Shown: positions 42,475-59,085 of the stretch, in pieces
How positions within the stretch are numbered: the stretch's first letter is position 1
Layout of the letters: each line of letters opens with the position of its first letter
Assembly (NCBI GenBank): GCA_030272155.1
Contig: CP126203.1
Location: forward strand, 4,780,501 to 4,844,500
DNA: 64,000 bases
Direction of reading: 5' to 3'
Source of the DNA: Tetradesmus obliquus
Lineage: Eukaryota > Chlorophyta > Chlorophyceae > Sphaeropleales > Scenedesmaceae
Translations under genes and position numbers: made by a program
Notes under the pieces: model-generated
What the model was told of the DNA's origin: nothing
Databases searched by the model: none
Seen by the model: the letters and a program-made list of their open reading frames with translations, nothing else

Positions 42475-44997
42475 GTTGCTGATCATATATGTGTTTTTTG
42501 CAGCAGCCATGCTGCGGGGATGTGTCTTCAGTGCATGGGCTATCTGAATGTGCTGGTCAGGGGCTTGCAGAGTAGGATGTGAGCTGCCTTGACATGTGGC
42601 ATATGCTGTGGTGATCCTTGACAGGTCAAGAGCTCTGGGGGTGGGGTGGGTTGTGTGGTGCGCCTGCCAACGTGTGTGGGTGTGCTGGGGGTGTGCTTGG
42701 CCAGCTACGCTGCGCAGGCTGGCAGCAGCAGCAGCAGCACAGGCAGCAGCAGCACAGGCAGCAGCCTTGAGCTGGCAGCGCACAAGTGGGAAGAACATGC
42801 AGCAGGCAGGCAGGGCTTGCATGGATGTGCAACGAATCAGCGCATCCCTAGCTGTGGGTCGTAGAAAGGGCTTGCATGGTTGAGCCCATTTCTACGAAGC
42901 AGTGGTTCACAGAAAGGGTTGAAAGGGTGAGCTCATCTTGAAAACGCAAATCAATATGCGGTGGATTGCACACATGTGCAGCACATGGACATGTGCTGCG
43001 CAGGCAAAGCGATCGGCATCATTGCGCTCAGGCACACAGCCTGGCACTGCAGTGTTGTGGAACAACGGCCATTGCTGCATGTAGCGTTGTTTAAAGGATG
43101 TGCTTTCTGAACACACGATTCGTGAAAGGTTATGCAGTAACACTACTTAGTAAGTGCTGGATGGGTGTGTGTGCTGGGTATAACCTGCACAGTGTGAATG
43201 CATGGTGTGCTGCAGCAGTGGTGCCACCAGTGTTGGTATGGGCTGAATACTTGCCACACCCTGTCTCTTCCTTCCGGCACATATGTTGAGACTGTCAAGT
43301 CTCACAGTGGTGCTGGCGCTACTGCGCATGCGAGCTGTCTGAATTGTTGGTCAGCAGCTTTGGTGAATGCTACAGCCAGTGTGTCGGTGACGCTTGACAA
43401 GATTCAGCGTTGAATGCACGCGGAAGGACACATGCAAGCGCTGCCCTGCATGCATATTGATTACCAATGCAGCTATGGTATGTGTAGCTTGTTTTCTCCG
43501 TGTTGCTTCTTTTGCAGTGCCTGTTGTTGCCCATATTGTGTGCAATACACACAGCCGCCTTTGCCATGCCTCTGTCTTGAGCACATTTGAACACAATGCC
43601 ACGCCAGGGTGAATTTGCAATGCAGCAAAGGCCCACCTGGCAGGTTTTTCAGGAGGCATGCCTAGCGGGTCTGGTACGCCATGCTGTTTGGAGCACAAAA
43701 CACTTTACTTTTGTCATTGCGGCTGCAGCAACACATGCCACCCAGGCTTGATGGCGAGTGGAGCTCGCTCCTTACACTTCTTTGTGTGTGCTTTTGTGTT
43801 TGCTGTGTTTTGATGTTTGTGTGTGGCTGGGGGCTGTTAGCACTGCTTTGCTGCATCGCATGTCCTTGGTTGCAATGGATCTGCGGGTGTTTGGCATGCA
43901 ATGCCAAGCACTGCCAAGTGCGTTCTGACGCTTGGGTGTGCATTCCTGCTGTTGAGTGCTGCTGAGTCAGGTTGAGGCACTGCACTGCGTTATTGGATGC
44001 ACTTGTTGTGAGCGTGTGGCCATTGTGCTGCCAGTGTTGTGCTGAGTCAGTTGAACTACCACAGCTGAAGATCAACAGATGCTTGTGTTGGCAGCAATGG
44101 TTATGGATTCAATTGAAGTATACTTGCGGCACTTTGGTTTGATTGCTTGCAGACGTGTATCCAATACACCAGCCAGTCGATGACTTGTGCACATGTGCAC
44201 TTGTGCAAATTTGCAGTACCGCTTTTTGAGCAGCAGGCGCCACATCCTGGCATCTCATTACGTTGAAGCAATTCTGGCGGCTGTGCCCGTCAGACTCTGA
44301 CCTCTGAGAGGCACTGCTGTCAGGGCTGATAGCCTAGCCTAGGCAGCTGGGCTGCATGCTGTGCTGCATGTTATGACCTGCCGGGCCGGCATAAGCCCTT
44401 CACCATCACAGCTGAGATGCACCAGCACCAAAGGTTCCCTGGAACTATGACCTGGCACTATTGTACCACGGATCCAGGTGTACTGTACGCCTGGATCTCT
44501 GGGATACCAGGGTAACAGGCTTTGATGTGACATACAACTCCACAGCTACTGCTACGCATTGCTGTGTTGTCTACAGCCATGATTATGGGATGTCATCTTT
44601 GTCAGGCACTGGCAGTCAGAGAGACAACCAGCAACAGCAGTAGCATTGCTACTACAGGCCCTGTATGTAGCTCCCGATCAGCGACGCTGCGTTGGTTATT
44701 AACACTGAAGTACTGATATATCAGAGGTCGATGCAGTGAAAACTTAAAAGTCAAATCTTGGCTCCGCTAGAGCGCAATCTCAGTGGCATTGAGGGTCCCA
44801 TCGCTGCCATTGTTCTCGGTTTCGCTGGGGAGTAATGATCAGCACTTCGTGCAGAAAAGTGTTTCAGCTGCCCTGACCCACTTGCCAAGGAGTGAATCAC
44901 GTGGCTTGATGGAGAGCTCGTAGCCCCAGCACGCTGCTTGCTGGCAGCACGCTTGACTCAGCTGTAGATATTCACTCAGAATTATTCGTCGTCCAAG
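42475..44997. other. Spacer between genes A and B; no gene
   Basis: About 2.5 kb with only short unsupported frames. A small hairpin (GATCCAGGTGTAC / GTACGCCTGGATC) lies at about 44470-44496. It presumably holds the 3' end of A and the promoter of B. Confidence 0.5.
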
Positions 44998-47820
44998 ATG
45001 CGGCAGCTGAACATTGGAGCCTGCACGACCCGCTTCAGGATTGAGCAGCTGGAGGCCGTGTTGCAGCAGAAGAAGAAAAAGCTGGCCAAGCTAGAACACA
45101 TCCGCAAAGTCCTGACCGAGAGGGAACAGGTGGGGGTTCTGAATGTGTCGTTTTCATCTGCTGACGTGCAGTCTGCACCGTGCAGAGCAGCCCCTGCTGC
45201 TCAGCTTGTGCTGCTGCATGGCGACGCGCAGCACTGCTGAGCAAGCTCGCCAATGCACAGCCCAGCCCAGCATACTTCAGAAGCTACAAGCAACTGAACA
45301 TGCAGCCGAAACGCCACATGTCAGGTTTGCTGGGTAATCATCATCGTTCACCCTTCTTCTGCTGCATCTCTTCTCCCCTCGTTCCACGCCCAGGTATTCA
45401 CCAGCTGCATCGACCAGCAGGTGGACCTGCTGGAGGTGCTGGGCCGGCTGGCCTTCAGCCTTCCAGATGCAGATGATGCCGCCTATGAGGCCAAGGCCAC
45501 ACTGGCAGTGGAGGCGCTGCTGAAGGACATGGAGGTGGCGCAGGTGGGCCCTGGTGTGCTTTGCCTACATCATTCTTTCATTCAATGAACAAGTTGTATT
45601 GGGAGCGGCGTCGGGTTGGAGCTGGATCGGGGTGGATGCAGGCGCTTGCCAAGGGTATAAAGGGGCTGCAGCAGCAATGTGGTGTATAGCTGAAGTGCTG
45701 GCAGTGTGCAGGGGCCTTGCTGGCTTGTTCCTGCAAGCAGTCTCAAGGTGGCAGCAGTAGTGCGGTCAGTATGATCGGCATCACATGCTTGTTCCTGCAA
45801 GCAGCCGCAAGGTGGCAGCAGTTGTGCGGTCAGTATGTTGGGCATCACATGCTTGTTCCTGCAAGCAGCCGCAAGGTGGCAGCAGTAGTCAGCATGCTAC
45901 GGCCTCACATGCTTGTTCCTGCAAGCAGCCGCGAGGTGGAAGCGGTGGTGTAGTCAGTACATTGCGGCCTGCAAGGTGTGCTCCTCATGCGGCGCAGTTA
46001 CAGCTTGCATGCACAGATTGCAGTAGAAGATGCTGCCATGCTCCAACTGCGCCTGCTTAATGTCACCCCACCAACATCACACTGCGCCTGCTGTTTGCAC
46101 GCCTTGCCCTTTGTGCATGCAGTTGATGCAAGCAGCAGACAGCATCCCTACCTCTGCCACCGCTGCCATGGACCACAGCATCCCAGCACAGACTCCACAG
46201 CAGCAGCAGCAGCAGGAGCTGCAGCAGCTGGCTGAGAAGCCTCAGAGCTTCACTACGGTGACATTGCGGCGGTTCCTGCAAAGCGCCGAGTGCATGCAGA
46301 CGCTGCGGCGCATGGGCAGCGCAACAGTAGAAGAGCTGGCAGGTGGGTACTGGGCGGCTCAGCCGACCTTCAAACCTTGCATGGGCGATTCCCGTGATTG
46401 CTGGTTATGCCCAGACCAGCTACCTAAGCCCACAGCAATGTAGCAAATACGTACTTAAAGATGCGTAAGTTTGAAGGCCAGAGGGTGGCGAAGTCATCAC
46501 ATGCAGTTCGCAACTTGATGCGGGAGGCAAGCCGGCATCCGCGAGCAGACCTAGCAGCTGGGTCTCGCTGCTCTGCTGCTGCTGCTGCTGCTGTAAGATG
46601 CTGCTGCTGCTGCAAGATGCTGCTGCTGCTGCTGCTTCCCTGCTCCTGCAGGCATTATCCGAGACCAGACCATGCAGCTGGGCTTTGCCGTTGCGCGCTA
46701 CCCCAGCAAAACATACCTCGGCGCAGCTGCGCTGGCAGCAGCGGACGAGAGGCAGCGGTCGAGCATGCAGGCAGCGAATGCACGGCTGCACGCCGCACTG
46801 GATGCGCTGGGCACGACCAACCTGCTGCTGCACATTGTCGGGGATAAGGTGCTGCAGCTGAGCACGCTCAACCTGGAGACGCTGCAGCCTGAGACGCCTC
46901 CCGCCAGCTTCTGGGAGGTGTGTCTTGAGCAGCTGTGGAAGGGCGGACGCAGCTGCAATCTGCGCACAAACTCTGCTCTCGTGCTTGCTGCCCGACACAG
47001 CAGAGGCGTAACTAGTGCAGTCATCGGGAAAGCATCACCGCAGTGTGCGTGCTGCCGCACTGCAGCCCGCTGCAGGTTGCTGGGGCCGCCGCTGCTGGTG
47101 CTGATGTGCACATAGGGCTCTGGACTACAGCTATTACCAGCGTATGGTTGCGCATCAGAGTCGCCCTCCGTAGCTATGCAGCTGATCCTTGCTGCTTTTG
47201 CTCGTTGCTGCCGCTGCTGCTGCCACCGGTGCTAATGCCACCGCTGCTGCTGCTGCCTGCAGGACGTTGCTGCCAAGATGGACGTCCCTCCGCCGCACAT
47301 GACGCAGCTGCACACAGGCTTCCTCATCTACGATGCCAAGCGCTCCCAGCTGACGCAGCAAATGCAGGCTACCATGGTCAAGCTACAGCAGCTGCTGAAG
47401 CCGCTCACACAGCAGCAGGAGGAGCTGCAGCAGCACCTGGCGGACAAGCAGCAGCAGTCAGCGGACGCACTGCGCAGCGGTGGCAGCAAGAGCAGCAGCA
47501 GCGGCCACTTCTCACTCAATGCTGACGACGCTAGCGCATCAGCGCAGCCGGGCAGCGACGCAGCAGCACCGGACATGTTTGAGTGCGTGGAGGACGCTGA
47601 CTGGCTGCTGCTGCAGCTCAGCCGGCAGGTGTGGTGCCTGCGTGAGGCCAGCCGCTGCTTCATCTTCCACTTTTGCAACGTGCTGGACCCGCTGCAGCTG
47701 TCACGGTCTGCGGTGGATGCTTGGCCATTCATCATTCAGCCGCCGCCTGTTGTTGAGGTGCTGGTGAAGCGGCAGGTAGCACGGCAGCAGCAGGAAGGCA
47801 CTGCTATTGACGATGAGTGA
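44998..47820 (+). CDS. Coiled-coil family protein, gene B (5 exons)
   Basis: Second paralogue, about 441 aa. Exons: 44998-45129, 45394-45543, 46123-46342, 46652-46917, 47263-47820. The first four junctions match genes A and C in position and phase. Conserved blocks: RIEQLEAVLQQKKKKLAKLE-type heptads, VDLLEVLGRLAFSLPDADDA, LGFAVARYPSKTYL, LSTLNLETLQPE, HMTQLHTGFLIYDAKR, LREASRCFIFHFCNVLDPLQ, VDAWPFIIQPPPVVEVLVK. The intron that separates the last two blocks in A and C is absent here: the blocks are joined in frame in one exon. Exon 1 is shorter than in A. The C-terminus is acidic (DDE), as in gene C. Confidence 0.9.
45717..45965 (+). repeat. Intronic tandem repeat, 4 units of about 62 bp
   Basis: CTTGTTCCTGCAAGCAG, CAAGGTGGCAGCAGT and GTCAGTATG blocks repeated four times in intron 2 of gene B. 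The unit holds TGCAAG but no recognisable exon sequence, so it is an ordinary intron duplication of the size seen in the echoes. Confidence 0.95.
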
Positions 47821-50800
47821 CAGCAACCAGGCAGTGCACAGCTGCGGTGCTGCTGTTGAGCTGCTGCTGTTGCCGATGGATGCCCTCCGCATGTGTGCGC
47901 TGTATCTGTTCATAATAAGCAGCACCCCTTGACCACAGCAGGCTGCGAGTAGGCATACGCCGGCAACGCCCACCCACACACACAGTGCGTGCGGTGGCAG
48001 GGCGCAGCAGTTGATGATGATGCTGGTCAGCAAGGGGCGTCTCGTATGCCAGCAGGGCACTTCCAGTGCCAAACACATCAGCAGGCTGCCGGCAAGTACC
48101 ACGACAGGGCAGGAGCATGTGCTGCGTGGATGTCCCAACATATTCAAGCGAGGATAGCTACAATCTGGGTGCTGGCACCATCTCATCTCATGTGGCATCG
48201 AAAGTATTGTTGGCGCGTCACAGGGGGTCTGCCTGTGTTGGCAGGCGTGTTGGCATGCACCTGCTCTGTGTATGCCCTTCATATGGGGAGCTTCATTGTT
48301 CCTGGTCCGTGTATCAGTTGTCGTGAGCTCCATGGATTTAAGAGCGCCTTCACTGCAGGCAGCTGTCCTCCACAGCGTCACTATACTTTAGCCTGCAAGC
48401 AAAGCGAAGGTGGACTGTGTGTGCAGGCTCAAGAGCTCTCAAGAGCTGAGATTTCACCAATGGTAGCGGCAAGCCCTGGCAGCAAGGGGAGCAGCCGACA
48501 CCGCCAGTTATGGTGGTCCATGTCAAATTTGTTGCATCCGTGGGTTGTGCACACGTGTCTGTGCATGTATGTACAGGCTGCCAAGCGCAGCTGGTCTTGT
48601 TGTAGTGTCTGTGCTGGTCCGTTTATCTACGTAACTGGTGCCGTAACTTGTTGGTGGTAGATCAGCATTGTGGGTGGTGGATTGCAAGGATGACTGTGGG
48701 CGTGCAACATTTGGACTGATTGTTGATGCGGCTGGGAACGTTTGATGGGCTGGGAACGTGTTGATGCATGCCGTGAGTGAGGAAGTGTATCTATCAAATG
48801 TCAAGGGCGGAGTGTGGCGGAATGCAGCTGCGCCGGCTTTGCCTCAGAGGTGTGCATCGTGTGTAGTAAGCCAGCGTGCAGGGTCTGCTTGCTGCATTCA
48901 TCTTTATCATTCAACGAATGTAGCTTCTGGTAGCACTCAATGCGTCGAGGACCTGTGATCTGCGAGTGGATGTTTTCTCGGTGGCTAGTAATGTGCGCTT
49001 CAGGCCTGCAGCAGCGTCAGCAAGGGTGGTGTTGTGGTGCGTCGATGTGAATGGGCAAGGGCTCGTGGCAAGACTTACACGTTGTACGCTGCCATGTCTG
49101 TGTCGGGGCTATCCTGTGTGTTGGCATTGCATGGCTCCTGCCGCTAGCAGCATCAGCAGGTGGGTTGATGCTGGCATCACGATGCGTTTGCTGTGAGTGT
49201 GTATCTGTTGCGTCTGTTGAAAGTGGCTGCGGTTGCATACACGTTGTATGCCGCTGCTCTGATTTACGTCCCTGCCAGAAATAACCTTTGTGCAAAGTTG
49301 TACCTTGGCATAGTTGTACCTCGGCAATGCGCGCATCCTGCCAGAACCTTGTATCAACTCAGGGGTGATGATGCCTGATGTCTGTCTCTGCTGCTGGCTT
49401 CACGGTTTGCATCTGCTGGATGTGTTGGGGATGGCTGCAGTGTTCAACACTTGGGCAGGAGAGGAAACTCCTGAGGTTACGTTCTAGTTGGCACACCAAC
49501 TGAGGTTGAGAGGCTCAAGGATTATGGCAGGCGTTTGGGGTGGCATCAGCAGAGCTGCCGAGCATGCATCCTACACCTCGTGCTCTGGTGCAGCCCAGGC
49601 AGCATGTTACACTTTTTTTGTGAGGGTGATGGCCTGCCAGGTCGTACAGATAGACAGCTGCGCTGCCCAGCAGCAAGCGTGGCCCTCATCAGGGCAGGCA
49701 TGCAGCTGGCGACGGCTTTGAGGAACGAAGCGCATGGGAGTAGCCAATCACTAAATGTGGATGCGTTGCTGCACCTGAGCGGCTGTGCTGTGTGTTGCAA
49801 AGCGTGTGCTGCTTGATCCCAAGTGTTTACTCAGCGCGTGTCTGCATGGACCAGGGCGTTATTTTCCAATGTCATTGCATGATGCTTGTGGCGGGCAACA
49901 ACCGTGACGCAGCACATGAGCACAGTGACAGCTGCGTTGATCACAGCCAGATTGCTGCAATCAGACCTTGTGGCAGTGACCCGGCAGCCGGCGCAGGCAT
50001 TGCATGTCGTGATGCTTTTTTGGGGCGCTATCTGTCGGCTGCACGCCTGTGTGAAAGCTGTTCACACGTGCTCCATCAAAGGCTGCTGGGCTTTCTTGGG
50101 TTCGGTGTTGATGCGTTTAGTGGTGCCGGCCTGCTAAACTTCCAGTAGCCTAGGATACTCGGCGGCACAGCACTGTGCACTCTTGACAATGATACTGGGA
50201 GCAGAATGATATCACCTTATTTGTTTATTCTGTGCATTGCATGTGAGCTGGATGAAGCATCTGTTTGATGCGTGTGGTTTCTGGCACAAACCTCACTTCT
50301 GGGACCTGGAACCTTCTGAGAACGTAAGAACCTTGACAATTTCACGATCACTAAATGCATGCTTAAGTGGCAGTGCTTGGCAGTGCACAGCATGCATGCA
50401 CGCTGTAACTCGTTATACGCTGTATAAACGCTGTATAAACAGCACGGATCACTGGTGTCACCAGCCTGGCTGCTGCAGCTAGGGCTGTGACAGCTGACCC
50501 CTGAAGGCCTTTGATGTCAGGGCCTGCTGAGTAAGCTGATAAATATGAGATCATGTCACTCCACCTGCCATGCAATCAACCTGTGGGCCTCGGAAGCTGC
50601 TGCAGCCGGTCACCTGCTGTCTCGTGATCACACGAAGAGCAGCAGCAGACTGCTTGCAGTGGGCAAGCTCATGCGCCTTGCCCTGCATACAGTCGAGGAA
50701 CGACACACTCGGGCAAGTTATGTGTGAGAAACTCGTTCTTTGTTGCCGATGTTTTAGTTGATTGGATTGGGTGGAAGTCGTGCACGAAAAGTACGAGCTG

Positions 50801-51265
50801 CTTATTTGTAGGTACTCTATGTTTAAAAAATATAAAAATTGAAAAAAGTTTTTGGTCTTTAGACGCTTTTGTTCGATAGAACTTAGCAGACAAATCCAGC
50901 GCGTTTCGCTCCTCCTGCGCCACGTGCTGCAGGGTGTCAAGTGCAGCAGGGATGACAAGTGCAACGCACCCTCGAATCGCATAATGTGATGCTTGTGTTT
51001 GTCAGGGTTATATCAACAGTTTTTAGTTAGTTGAGTATAGGCAAACCTCACGAGCGCACACTGGCATGAGGCCCACCTGCACGCAACCAGGTGCTGCGAG
51101 CACATGTACAGCAGGCACGCCTCACGGCAGTGATTCAGTGAAATATTAGTAGGAGCACTTTAGAAACTTTTCAAATGCAGCTGTGGGTTCAAAGGAGCCG
51201 CTGGTCCTGCTGGGACCTCTGAGGGCAGGGCAGCTCTTGCTTGACGCGGAAACACAGCAGCAAGT
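47821..51265. other. Spacer between genes B and C; no gene
   Basis: About 3.4 kb of unique-looking sequence without convincing coding potential. A notably AT-rich patch lies at about 50700-50900 (poly-A/T runs), just upstream of gene C. No tRNA-like structure was seen. Confidence 0.5.
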
Positions 51266-54594
<3,329 letters not shown>

Positions 54595-54641
54595 GCAGCA
54601 GCGAAGCTGCCCTAATGCAAGCTGGCTGCTGCCAGCTGCTC

Positions 54642-54646
54642 TGTAA
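54642..54646 (+). terminator. Possible poly(A) signal of gene C
   Basis: TGTAA 48 nt after the stop codon; the pentamer matches the chlorophyte polyadenylation consensus. Confidence 0.4.
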
Positions 54647-55194
54647 GCAGGCACAGCAATGAACAGCTGCAGCCAGCACAGCAGCAGCATCGCCTCGCGC
54701 CTGTTGTGCAGCAGCTGCGGCTGCTTTGCGCACAAGCACCGTGTTTGCAGCGTTCCTTGCTGTTGCTCAACTTCTTTGGTGTGTTTGATAGAGCCAATGA
54801 TCTCTTGCGGATTTGGGAGAACTTGCTGTGTTGTATATATGTTATGTCGTGTCTGCATGCCGTTTGTCTGCATGGCATCAATCGAGCAGGCGGTGGACTG
54901 AAGGGAATGTGAGGTGCTTCAGGCCTGGCTGAGTTGATGTGGGTCATCTTCAAACCCTGGCTGAATTGGGGTGTGCCTGGCAGGCGAGAGCGGCATTTGG
55001 GTTGGCGGGAATGGCAAATGCGTTGAGTTGCGCATATCTCTTGGTTGAAAATGAGCGGTGTTTTTAGGTGTTGAGTTTTCTGGCGGCCTGTGGGAAGCCG
55101 TCAGGGGGTCAAATTGGAGGCAGGCAGGCAGGCAGCAGGTGGTGTATGGCTGGGCGAGCACTCAGGCGGCGTGGCTTTGTTAATTGGAGGTACG

Positions 55195-55640
55195 CGGCAG
55201 CAGGCGGCGCATGATTGTGGAACCTGCATGTGCACTGAATGTGTGGTCTTACTGGTGGCAATGACATTGGGGATGCAGTAGGCGCTCGTTTCGTGTCTGT
55301 GTGGGGTGGCGTCTGCATGGTGTGCACTGAATGTATCATACTGGTCATACTGGCGGCATTGGGAATGCACTAGGCGCTCGCCCTTACGGCGAGGCTTCGT
55401 CTCTGTGTGGGGTGGCGTCTGCATTGTGTGCACCGAACGTGTGGTCTTACTGGCAGCAGTAACAATGCTGGAAGGTGCCTGGCGGTTTGTGCTGCGGTTT
55501 GCAGCCTCTGCGTGGGGTGGAACCTGCATGATGTGCACTGACTGTGTGGTGCAGTACAGGTCGCAGTGACATTTGAGGACGACGCAGGAAGGCGCCTGGC
55601 GGCTTGTGCTGCACTTTGCAGCCGTGTGCATGCTGTTTGC
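55195..55640. repeat. Degenerate tandem repeat of about 120 bp, 4-5 units
   Basis: Blocks GTGTGGTCTTACTGG, GTGTGGGGTGG and CTGCATG.TGTGCACTGA recur in order. An antisense frame of 176 codons is only the repeat read through (ROQAPS/HTMQTPPHTET-like blocks) and is not called as a gene. Confidence 0.8.
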
Positions 55641-55916
55641 GCTGTGGTTGATTCAGTGGACCGCAGCTTGTTGTGTGTGGGCGGGGACGTGAATGTGCAG
55701 TAGTAATGCATGATGCAGGGGGTCATTCGCATGCAAAAAGCAGCGGTGGTTTGCTGCTGCAGGCTGGGCTGCAAAGCAGCTACAAAGCCACGGGCCGCCT
55801 GCTTGCAGAGTATTTTGATGTTTGTGGTTGGAGTTGTGCAGCATGTGGCTGTGTGCAGCAGCAGGCCTATAAAGGGGCTATGACATGACAGAGCAGTGAG
55901 GGGCTGCTGCGCAGCA

Positions 55917-56060
55917 GTCTGCTGCATGTGATGCAGCTGAGTCTGCTGCATGTGATGCAGCTGAGTCTGCTGCATGTGATGCAGCTGAGTCTGCTGCATG
56001 TGATGCAGCTGAGTCTGCTGCATGTGATGCAGCTGAGTCTGCTGCATGTGATGCAGCTGG
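55917..56060. repeat. 24-bp minisatellite, 6 units, each self-complementary
   Basis: Unit GTCTGCTGCATGTGATGCAG + CTGA. CTGCAT and ATGCAG in each unit can pair around GTG, so the array is a row of small hairpins. Copies are almost identical. Confidence 0.97.
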
Positions 56061-58239
56061 GAAGCAAGGCAAAACACTTTCTGGCAAACGGCTGACCCTC
56101 TGGGGCATGCAGCCGCACTGTTACAGCAGCTTTATATGACACAATCAACATGTGTTATGAACTTGCGGCTTTTTGCCAGCATTGTGCTGTATCATAGTGT
56201 GCACTGGAGCTGCTTGCGTGGCGCTTGCAGTCACTCCAAATCATATGCCAGCGCGCCAAGCGTGCGGAGAAGACTGTGCTGCAGCCTTGAGCGCATGTAG
56301 CACGCCTCTCCTAGCAGCAGATTGCTTGGTCCTGGCTGTTGGTCTTGTGTGTGATGGTTCTGATCTGATCTGTGGTGGATCTGATCTGATCAGCCTGGAG
56401 CACTGATAGAGCACTGCAGGCTTCGAGCTGGCATTGCTGTGCCTGGCGGTATGCTGTCAAAACAGAGTATGTCGGACTGTGGATGCTGATGCATGAGCTT
56501 GCATGAGGCGTGAGTGTGCAGCCTGCTGTGAAGAACAGGCTGCAGACTCACCCCTTGGTTTGCAGGACGTGGATCCACTACTTGCAGTTTGTAGGATAGT
56601 AGTGCTTAGCTGCAGGCTGTTGTCACTGTGTGTACTGCGATGAAGGCAAGGTGAGTTGCCAACATCTGCTCAGCAAAACCTTCATCAGCCCCTTGCAGAA
56701 CCCCATCGAGCCTGGATGAGTGTATCGCGTGTGCTCTGTGACAGTCGGAATGCTGCTCCTGCTGCTGCTGTTGCAGCTCGCTGTGTTGTCTGTTTGGATG
56801 CGTGTGCTGATGTGCGCACATGCACGTACCTGTATCACGGCGCCCCGATGTGTGCTGGCAGCTGTGGCATCTTTGTTACAGGCTGATGGCACAAGTGCAA
56901 GCACATAACGTAGTCCTTGGGCCTTGGTGGATGTCTACATTGTTCTTTTACAAGAGCCAGCTGCTGCCTTTATGAGTCCATCAGAGGTATTGTTGGATCT
57001 TAGCCAGAGAACTGTCGTCCTAAGGCTTCTGCCTCTTTGAAGTGAAAGAACAAATCTGATGCGGCTGCTGGCGTTTATACAGCTCTTGAATTGTCTGTCC
57101 TGGTGTCACCGAGTCTGCAGGGGCTCACAGCACGCCGTCAGCTTGAGATCTCAAGCTGTTTTTCTTCAGAGGAAATACTTCGCAATGTGCAGGGTGTTCG
57201 TCACGTTCTTGTGAAGTGTGGATGCTGGTTTTCCAAACATGTCATGCGGGTTGCTACGGCGCTTGGCAGGTGGCAGGCTGTGCGGCATGCACAGCTGCAG
57301 CAGTCAGCTGTGTCCTGCAGGAGGAGGGTACAACATGACGCTGATTAGCACATGCCTGCATCCATATGAGCGGTGCTGCACATTGCCAGCAAAGCACGTC
57401 TTGAGCCGCACATGCCTTATGTTTACAGCTGCAGCAGGCCGTGAGCACCGTGGTTGTGGTGCGGTGATGTGTGACTGACTCGCTTGGTGCTTGATGCACA
57501 ATCTACCCCTTGTTGCGTGGCGCCGGCGTTGCTGCCACTGGCACAGCCTGACAGTGTCTGCAGCGTGCCATGCGACTGATCGCGCGCCTGTGACGCTTTT
57601 GCAGCAGATTCGCAATCAGCGCTGCGTAGCTAGCATGTCACCCGCTGGCATTGGCAAAGTCTGTAACTTGCAGGGCCCATTCCCATGCTTGTCACTTAAT
57701 TGTTGACAGAGAGTTTGCATGTAGCTTGGAAATATCCTGAGCACGTTCGACTGAAATGCGCATTGAAAGCATTCATATCATGGAGACGTGAATGGTTTTG
57801 GGCGAAAGCATTGTTAGTCGACACACCTGCAGAGTATCATGGCCTGCGTAGACTTGATTGTTGTTCAGGTGCGTTGACTTGATTGTTGTTCAGGTGATCA
57901 TGCACGCTCACTTGGTGCGTGACTGATTCTGCATCATGCCCACATGTACAGACACTTTTGGTTTGGTTTGGTGCTCAACATGACATGGTGCCCTAAGGCA
58001 GGCCGGCGGCACTGTCAGCCTGACAGGCCGCCTATGGCTTGCTTTGAACTGCGTAGAGCTGCTCTGTTGGCCCGTGGAGTCTGCCATGATCTGCGGTGTT
58101 CAATTCCTTGTTTCGTGGTCGCAGACCATGCATTCCCTTGTTGTGGCTCACACCAGTTGAGACGGTGCCAGGAGTCACTCCTCGGGCCGCCCTACATGGG
58201 CTAGCACAGCCCATGTATCATCATGTTACCTTGATGATG

Positions 58240-59085
58240 ATGATGGGCTATCACAGCCAATGTGGTGGCTACCGTTTCAGCCGTCGGTATACACAATAGG
58301 CGTCGAAGCAGTTGTAGACCTGGGACCCTACCAGTAAGCAGAAATGCAGGTAAACACATGGCAGTACCAATTGCATGTTACGTATCACGACCCATAGCGT
58401 TCACTTTCCAGCATGTGTGAGGCTCACGGCTCGTCCACATGCCACCACAGGCTCTGCGCTGCTGAGCAGCGCGCGACACAGGCTGACATGAGCACAAGGA
58501 CCCCGCCACAGCACGACAGCAGCCAGACCTGCCGCAGGCTGCAACCCATGCGCAATCCATGTCACATGCAGTGCAGCACAAGGCGCATCCACCTAGGTAC
58601 ATCCACCGGCCAGCCAAGCGCAGGAGCTGCTGTACAACATGTTGTGCCTCGGTGGGGCGCCGCACATCTCATCAAGGTCATGCAGCGCAGTCAATGCGCC
58701 TGAATCCTGCACCCTGAACCCAACCTGCAGCCATCAGCGGCCGGCCACGCGCAGGCGCTGCTTCTGCTCCTGGGCGGGGCGCCGCTCAACCCATCAAGGT
58801 CATGCAGCGCAGCCATGTGCCTATGCCTGAACCCTAAACTCCAAATCAAACTGCAGCCATCAGCGTCCGGCCACGCGCAGGCGCTGCTTCTGCTCCTGGG
58901 TGGGGCGCCGCACATCCCACGCCAGCCCAGCCAGCTCCAGGGCCCTGACGCAGCAACAGCAGCAGCCGCAGCAGCAGCAGCAGCGGCAGCAGCAGCAGCA
59001 CCACCACCAGGAGGTTCAGAGTGATGTACAGTAAGGCCCCAAGAAGGCACTGCTGCCAAGATAATGAGGAGCGAGCGCCCAAAAA
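58240..59085 (-). repeat. Dispersed repeat, right copy (inverted relative to 2485-3375)
   Basis: Reverse-complement blocks match the left copy: AGCCGTCGGTATACACAATA, GACCTGGGACCCTACCAGTA, CCTGGAGCTGGCTGGG (minus), CTCGCTCCTCATTAT (minus). Inside, a ~150-bp block (GCCATCAGCG.CCGGCCACGC, GCAGGCGCTGCTTCTGCTCC) is present two to three times. Confidence 0.8.

Larger units (their letters stand above)
54647..58239. other. Region with minisatellites and no supportable gene
   Basis: Frames here are short or consist of repeat sequence. The two tandem arrays listed separately are the only clear structure. Confidence 0.5.

Noticed and set aside
55101-55631. Minus-strand frame of 176 codons
   Set aside because: It is read-through of a degenerate ~120-bp tandem repeat.
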